In this document: in pieces, positions 31,423-37,500 of the stretch
How the letters are laid out: the number at the start of each line of letters is the position of its first letter
Numbering within the stretch: position 1 is the first letter of the stretch
From: Nostoc cf. commune SO-36
Lineage (GTDB): Bacteria; Cyanobacteriota; Cyanobacteriia; Cyanobacteriales; Nostocaceae
DNA length: 37,500 nt
Reading direction: 5' to 3'
NCBI RefSeq assembly: GCF_023734775.1
Contig: NZ_AP025732.1
Coordinates: forward strand, 4,245,001-4,282,500
The notes under the pieces: model-generated
Told to the model about the DNA's origin: nothing
The model's input: only the letters and a program-made list of their open reading frames with translations
The model's database searches: none
Translations under genes and position numbers: made by a program

Positions 31423-33764
31423 TTATAAAATTGATGATTTATTTTCTGTTGCTTCAATAAACGCCTCAAATTGACCATTAGGTGTCCATTGAATAGCTCC
31501 ATCTCTTCCTGTAAAAAATAGCTTAGTTTGGCTTTGGTTTAGTTCAGATAAAGTTTTGGGATCAAAGTTAGCAGAAGAAGCGATCGCTACTTGTGGTTGC
31601 AGAGCAATAACTAAATCTTTCAATGACTCAGGGGCACACCACAGCACTTGTGGGCGAGGCAAACTTCCATTTTTAATTAGCTGTTGTACTTCTTTAGATT
31701 TAACATTACCTACTAATAACCAATTTTGATCTAAAATTTGCAATTGTAAAATGGGTAATTGGTCGTTGATTAATTGTGCTACTGTCGAACCAGCTTTTAC
31801 AGCTTGACCAACTGCCAAAGGTTGATAAATGCCTTGAGATTTTTGTAGTTCCTGTTGAATTGCCTGAATAGTAATAGAAGTATCTGTTTTTGGGGAATAC
31901 TCATAAAAGTTTTTGATTGGTAATCGTTGCATTAATTCAAACCAAGCATTACTTTCATTGCCTTGAAAATCAGTTGCGATCGCCCAATTAATTTGATTTA
32001 CACCCTGCTGTTGTAAAAACGGTAAAATTGTAAACCGTCCTGTACCTTCATCACCACTATTAATTACAGTTACAGTACCTCGATCTTGAACGATTACAAT
32101 TGGTTCCGTACCAGACTCCAATACCGTTATCCTAAACAAAGTATTTGTAGAATGCCAAAGGGGTACAAATACTAAAACAATAGCAATCACATTAGCAAAC
32201 CACCATCGCCTCTGCCACCAAGGTACTAGCCAAACCGATATAATCAGTGCATAAATCGCCAGAAGCTGCCAAGTAGATATACTACCTACAGCGACAGAAT
32301 TTCCTGGCAGCTTGCTAAAAAATTCCACTAGTTTAATTAGCCAATCAGTCGGGTAATGCAACACCGCAGCTAAAAAGCTTCCAGCCTGAGTCCAAATTAA
32401 ACCTACTAAGGCACTGATGATTCCACCTATACTTATGATCGAAATTAATGGAGTACTAATCACATTCAGTAACAAGCTATAAGATGGTACAACTCCAAAG
32501 ACAAAAAGTTGCACAGGTAGAGTCCAAATAGTAGCAGCTAGGGGAACGGCAATCAAGCAGCGATCGCAGGTGGTAGCCATGCTAGGCGGTTAACTAACGC
32601 AGGTACTGTTACAATTAATCCCAGTGTTGCTAAAAAACTCAATTGAAAGCCTAAATCCCAAATCCATAAAGGATTAAACACTAATAATAAAGTCGCTGCT
32701 AATAGCAATGAGCCGAACTGTTTTACCTTCCTTTTTAATAGCAAACCAACTAATGCCGCAAAACCCATAATTACGGCTCTAAGAACCGCAGGTTGAAAAC
32801 CTGTTAAACTCAGAAAAATGATTAAAGCCAAAAGTCCAAGGGTAAATTGCGTTCCTTTACTTGCCCGCCTCGTTAACTGTAAGATCACACTCAAAATCAA
32901 AGAAGTTTGGAACCCAGAAGCTGCTAAAGCATGAGCTAATCCTGCTTGTACAAATAAGTCGCGGATATCGTAGGGTAAATCAACAGCTTTGCTTCCCAAC
33001 ACCATTGCACTGACAAGAGGCCCTTCTGGGATACCCAACCAACGAACTTGCGATCGCACAATTCGCTCCCGAATTTGCCACCATCCCCATTTACGTTCCT
33101 GCTCTAAAACATTTATTTGTCTCCCAATCAAACCAGCAAACGTTCCTTCCTGCTTGAGAAACTTTTGAAAGTCGAAACCACCAGGATTGGAAGCTACCCT
33201 TGGTTTATACAAAATCCCAGTCACAGCAATTTCTTGACTAGGGTATAACCCAGTAGCTTGAAGTATAGGCACTGTCACATACAATTTGCCTGTAACCCCT
33301 TTTGGTACACCTGCTGAACCCTTGTCATTTTTGACTTCATCTATTTGAGTCGTTTCCAGCCAAAATTGTCCTCGCTGACTGCGAGTCAAACGAGGATTAC
33401 TTGCCACTTTGCCGCGAACAATCACAAGTTGTTCTTGATTACTGCTATTTCCAGCCGGAACAAACTGACTAATATCTTTTGCACCCGGTTGCGGCACTCG
33501 CAATTGAAAATATAGAGTTGCCAATAATCCCACTAAGCCAGCAGCTAGCCATATTCGAGGATGAGGAGTAGTTTGCCATGCCTTATTTTTGCTTCCAGCA
33601 TTTTCTGGTTTCTGAGCAAATGGGCGTAAAGTGGTGCGTCTTCTAAAAAAAATTGCTCCCACTATTCCCAGAACCAAAATCCACACACCACCCCAAGGAA
33701 CTGCTGTAAACAACAACCCAAAAATGTAGCCAAGACAAATAATTACACCACTGGTTTGAATCAT
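31423..33764 (-). pseudogene. comEC: ComEC/Rec2 DNA-uptake channel, split by a one-base deletion
   Basis: Inner-membrane channel for single-stranded DNA in natural transformation. Start taken at ATG 33764 (MIQTSGVIICLGYIFGLLF); a start at 33806 is possible. The first part has the N-terminal membrane segments, the DUF4131 beta domain (GKVASNPRLTRSQRGQF) and the Competence domain (VSAMVLGSKAVDLPYDIRDLFVQAGLAHALAASGFQ). It ends at TGA 32553-32555. The second part carries on at once (LIAVPLAATIWTLPVQLFVFGVVPSYS) with more helices and a degenerate metallo-beta-lactamase-like domain. One lost T near 32555 (GCT GCT TTG to GCT GCT TGA) explains the break. The total would be about 780 aa, the usual size. 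Either a real inactivation or a read error. Confidence 0.85.
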
Positions 33765-33809
33765 AAGATTTTTGTAAAAGCACCTAACTGGTGAAGTATA
33801 GTCCATCAA

Positions 33810-34113
33810 GTTGATACAAACAAAGCCCGCGTGTGCGGGCTTTATCGTTGTAGCTTTAATGTTCTAGGCTCAATATTTAACCGTATTTCTGTCCTTTAGG
33901 AAAAGCCGCATTATTAAAGGTATACCTAGCCTAAATCTCAGTGCGACAATATGGATAAACAAAAGATGAAGCCGTAGCAAATTAAATTTGGCAAAACTCT
34001 GTGTACCTACCCTGCGGAAAGGCAAAACCCCTATGCGTTTACTTTGCCTTCCTCTGCTCTTAAAAACTTATTATTTTACACAAAGCCGTACTTAGGTCTT
34101 GTACCCACATCCT
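33810..34113. other. Intergenic region comEC - glyQ
   Basis: 304 bases with no ORF. It holds a strong terminator at 33822-33843 (next entry), leaving about 270 nt of 3 prime sequence after the glyQ stop. That sequence includes a TGCGGAAAGGCAAAACCCC stretch with no assigned role. Confidence 0.5.
33822..33843 (-). terminator. Intrinsic terminator downstream of glyQ
   Basis: AAAGCCCGC-GTGT-GCGGGCTTT: a perfect 9-bp GC-rich stem. On the minus strand it is followed by GTTTGT. It lies about 270 nt past the glyQ stop and just ahead of comEC, so it separates the two genes. Confidence 0.8.
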
Positions 34114-35013
34114 TTAGGTTATTGAACTTCCTGTTAAACTCACAGTATCTTTAAGCAACGGAAAACCCAACTTCTCCCTTTGCTCAACATATAAATGAGC
34201 TACCTTTCTAGCCAAATGCCGAATCCTGGCAATATAGCGAGTTCTCTCCGTCACCGAAATCACCCCTCTAGCATCCAGCAGATTGAACGTGTGCGAACAC
34301 TTCATTACATAATCTAGGCTAGGCAAGACCAATCCTCGCTCCGTCAATTGGGTTGCTTCCTGCTCATACAAATTAAATAATGTCAGTAGCAACTCAGGAT
34401 TCGATGCTTCAAAGTTGTATGTACATTGCTCAATCTCTCCCTGAAGGTAAACATCACCATAAGTAATGTTGTCCGTCCAATGAATCTTGGTAATTGCCTC
34501 TACCTGCTGAAGATACATTGTCAGCCGCTCTAAACCATAAGTAATCTCAATCGACACCGGACGGCAATCAATACCCCCACACTGTTGGAAGTAGGTAAAT
34601 TGAGTAATTTCCATCCCATCTAACCATACTTCCCACCCGGTGCCCCAGGCACCTACTGTTGTATCTTCCCAGTTATCCTCTACAAACCGAATATCGTGGT
34701 CTTCAGGACGAATACCTAAAGCCCTCAACGAATCAAGATAAATCTCCTGGATATTATCTGGCGAAGGTTTGATTAGAACTTGATACTGATAATAGTGTTG
34801 GAAACGGTTGGGGTTTTCGCCATACCGTCCATCGGTAGGACGACGGCATGGTTCAACATAGGCAACAGCCCAGGGTTCCGGCCCCAATGCTCTTAAAAAA
34901 GTCTGCGGATTCTTAGTACCAGCGCCCTTTTCAATATCGTAGGGCTGGGCAATGAGACAACCGCGCTCACGCCAGAAGTGATGCAATAAAGTGATTACCG
35001 ATTGAAAATTCAC
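34114..35013 (-). CDS. glyQ: Glycine-tRNA ligase alpha subunit
   Basis: 299 aa from GTG 35011-35013 ([20 protein letters not shown]), matching the usual MNFQ start and preceded by GGAG 6 nt upstream; the ATG at 35052 would add 13 unlikely residues. Class II synthetase alpha subunit of the bacterial alpha2-beta2 GlyRS. Motif 2/3-type and active-site elements: [68 protein letters not shown] and EITYGLERL. glyS is not in the window, as is common in cyanobacteria. Confidence 0.95.
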   Translation of the reverse strand: MNFQSVITLLHHFWRERGCLIAQPYDIEKGAGTKNPQTFLRALGPEPWAVAYVEPCRRPTDGRYGENPNRFQHYYQYQVLIKPSPDNIQEIYLDSLRALGIRPEDHDIRFVEDNWEDTTVGAWGTGWEVWLDGMEITQFTYFQQCGGIDCRPVSIEITYGLERLTMYLQQVEAITKIHWTDNITYGDVYLQGEIEQCTYNFEASNPELLLTLFNLYEQEATQLTERGLVLPSLDYVMKCSHTFNLLDARGVISVTERTRYIARIRHLARKVAHLYVEQREKLGFPLLKDTVSLTGSSIT

Positions 35014-35127
35014 GCTTGCTCCATCCTTAAGTTGGCACAGTGCATAAACCATTGTTGCCTAGAACCGGGCGCTGTAGGGAGTTTCAAAGGGACAAAGAAG
35101 CAATCCAAAGAAATTTTGGAAAAATAG

Positions 35128-35156
35128 TTGACACAATGAATTGGGTTCGCTATATT
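35128..35156 (+). promoter_or_regulatory. Sigma-70-type promoter of the rRNA operon
   Basis: Consensus -35 TTGACA (35128-35133), a 17-bp spacer, and -10 TATATT (35151-35156). Transcription should start near 35163, giving a leader of about 165 nt before 16S. Confidence 0.82.
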
Positions 35157-35205
35157 GAATAAGTGCTTGAAGCGGAGCGCGAAAGAGCGACGCATAAAAG
35201 ACACC

Positions 35206-35217
35206 GAACCTTGAAAA
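35206..35217 (+). promoter_or_regulatory. Leader boxA antitermination element
   Basis: GAACCTTGAAAA in the 16S leader, identical to the copy in the ITS at 37263-37274. boxA recruits NusB/NusE for rRNA antitermination in bacteria. Confidence 0.6.
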
Positions 35218-35324
35218 TATTATAGTTTGAAAGCGATTATACAGCAAGTGTATTGCGTCAAGCAAATAAAAATAACTAAGCTGAAGTTAAAAAAGAGCAG
35301 CTAAATGAGCTTATAGAGCTTTCC

Positions 35325-36818
<1,494 letters not shown>

Positions 36819-36825
36819 TTAGGGA

Positions 36826-36893
36826 GACCTACACCCCTTACATATCGAAAAGCATACAGCTATATAGATAGTAAGTTGGTCATTCCTTAGGTC
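36826..36893 (+). other. ITS helix D1-D1 prime
   Basis: GACCTA (36826-36831) pairs with TAGGTC (36888-36893), the conserved first helix of cyanobacterial 16S-23S spacers. A D2-like CTTTCAAACTATG block follows near 36923. Confidence 0.6.
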
Positions 36894-36949
36894 GGTCGCA
36901 AAGACTTGCAATATGTAAAAAGCTTTCAAACTATGATTTGGTTCGAAAT

Positions 36950-37023
<74 letters not shown>

Positions 37024-37099
37024 CCTGAATCAATTAAAAATGTAGAATTAGAAATTACAAGTTTTTTTAATTTTTAATTATCAATTTTTAATTGTATCT

Positions 37100-37172
37100 G
37101 GGGGTTTAGCTCAGTTGGTAGAGCGCCTGCTTTGCAAGCAGGATGTCAGCGGTTCGAGTCCGCTAACCTCCA
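37100..37172 (+). tRNA. tRNA-Ala (UGC)
   Basis: 73 nt. The acceptor stem GGGGGTT pairs with AACCTCC, giving the G3-U70 pair that marks tRNA-Ala. The anticodon loop TTTGCAA carries TGC and the T-loop is GGTTCGAGTCC. The discriminator is A, with no encoded CCA. Confidence 0.97.
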
Positions 37173-37215
37173 CCTGTGGTAATTGCCATTGAAAAAACAA
37201 AAAATATTGAGAGTT

Positions 37216-37246
37216 CAGCAACGTGACATTGATTGTCAGACTGCTG
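37216..37246 (+). promoter_or_regulatory. ITS boxB hairpin
   Basis: CAGCA / TGCTG outer stem with an inner TGACA-TTGAT-TGTCA stem, lying between tRNA-Ala and boxA as in other cyanobacterial spacers. Confidence 0.55.
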
Positions 37247-37262
37247 AGATTATTCTCAGCCA

Positions 37263-37274
37263 GAACCTTGAAAA
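37263..37274 (+). promoter_or_regulatory. ITS boxA antitermination element
   Basis: GAACCTTGAAAA, an exact copy of the leader element at 35206-35217, followed by ACTGCATAG (D4/D5 region of the spacer). Confidence 0.65.
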
Positions 37275-37367
37275 CTGCATAGTAACGCGAAATTAGCAGG
37301 CAGACACAGACATTCTTTATGGATGTTGTAGTGAATGCAAAATTGTGAAAGACCAAATGAATTGAGT

Positions 37368-37500
37368 GGTCAAGCGAATAAGGGCTAACGGTGGATACCT
37401 AGGCACACAGAGGCGACGAAGGACGTGGTTACCGACGATATGCTCCGGGGAGTTGGAAGCAAACATTGAGCCGGAGATTTCCGAATGGGGCAACCCTATA
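37368..37500 (+). rRNA. rrl: 23S ribosomal RNA, 5 prime end (partial)
   Basis: Starts near GGTCAAGCGAATAAGGGC and has the ACGGTGGATACCTAGGC block typical of 23S 5 prime ends, then GACGAAGGACGTG. It continues beyond the window. The exact 5 prime nucleotide is by analogy. Confidence 0.95.

Larger units (their letters stand above)
35014..35324. other. Region between glyQ and the rRNA operon
   Basis: 311 bases between the divergent glyQ and 16S genes. It holds the rRNA promoter (35128-35156), the leader boxA (35206-35217) and the glyQ upstream region. Short ORFs here are not credible. Confidence 0.6.

Noticed and set aside
37111..37356. 81-codon minus-strand ORF across tRNA-Ala and the ITS
   Set aside because: Covers a tRNA gene; its protein end (SGLEPLTSCLQSRRSTN) is the well-known false translation of tRNA genes.

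Overview
The window is a piece of chromosome from a filamentous, heterocyst-type cyanobacterium (Nostocales, Nostoc/Anabaena-like). The evidence is: RNA polymerase split into rpoC1 and rpoC2; many HIP1 octamers (GCGATCGC); Nostoc-type dispersed repeats (AATTACGAATTA palindromes, GTCATTTGTC heptamer runs, GTAGGGG inverted repeats); a cyanobacterial 16S-tRNA-Ile-tRNA-Ala-23S operon; and cyanobacterial families such as DUF1400 and SLH-GHL10.

Layout. (1) 1-3.3 kb is a mobile-element graveyard. A dead IS630 copy carries a dead ISAs1-family copy with a 10-bp target duplication, and the ISAs1 copy in turn carries a structured MITE-like repeat where its catalytic core should be. Next comes a gene remnant whose single frame holds four stops; it overlaps the start of (2) an intact D12-class adenine methyltransferase fused to a ParB-like domain (3.3-5.0 kb). 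(3) 5.1-6.9 kb has a lone FecE-type ABC ATPase and a GIY-YIG protein. (4) 7.3-18.7 kb is the information-processing cluster on the minus strand, in transcription order rpsT, tatD, rpoB, rpoC1, rpoC2, with hisD divergent from rpsT. (5) 20.9-23.6 kb has a UspA protein, a dead solitary-tnpC IS66 element and an SRPBCC-like protein. (6) 23.7-31.1 kb has hslO, a membrane-anchored helical-repeat protein, an SLH/GHL10 hydrolase, an HdeD-like membrane protein, a secreted DUF1400 protein and a 58-aa ORF. (7) 31.4-35.0 kb has a frameshifted comEC and glyQ. (8) From 35.1 kb to the end is the rRNA operon with its promoter, leader boxA, 16S, ITS with both tRNAs, and the first ~130 bases of 23S.

The most notable signals are in rpoBC. 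A sharply bounded 64-codon block of rpoB (13702-13893) has 59 of 64 codons ending in G or C and a proteobacterial-type amino-acid sequence inside an otherwise AT-leaning cyanobacterial gene. rpoC1 and rpoC2 carry seven single-base insertions between 9130 and 12633 and no deletion. RNA polymerase is essential, so read or assembly error is the default explanation, but genuine recombination in rpoB, or a second rpo copy elsewhere, cannot be excluded from sequence alone. The best candidate for unusual biology is the D12 methyltransferase-ParB fusion beside the transposon cluster. I see no CRISPR array and no clear new defence operon.
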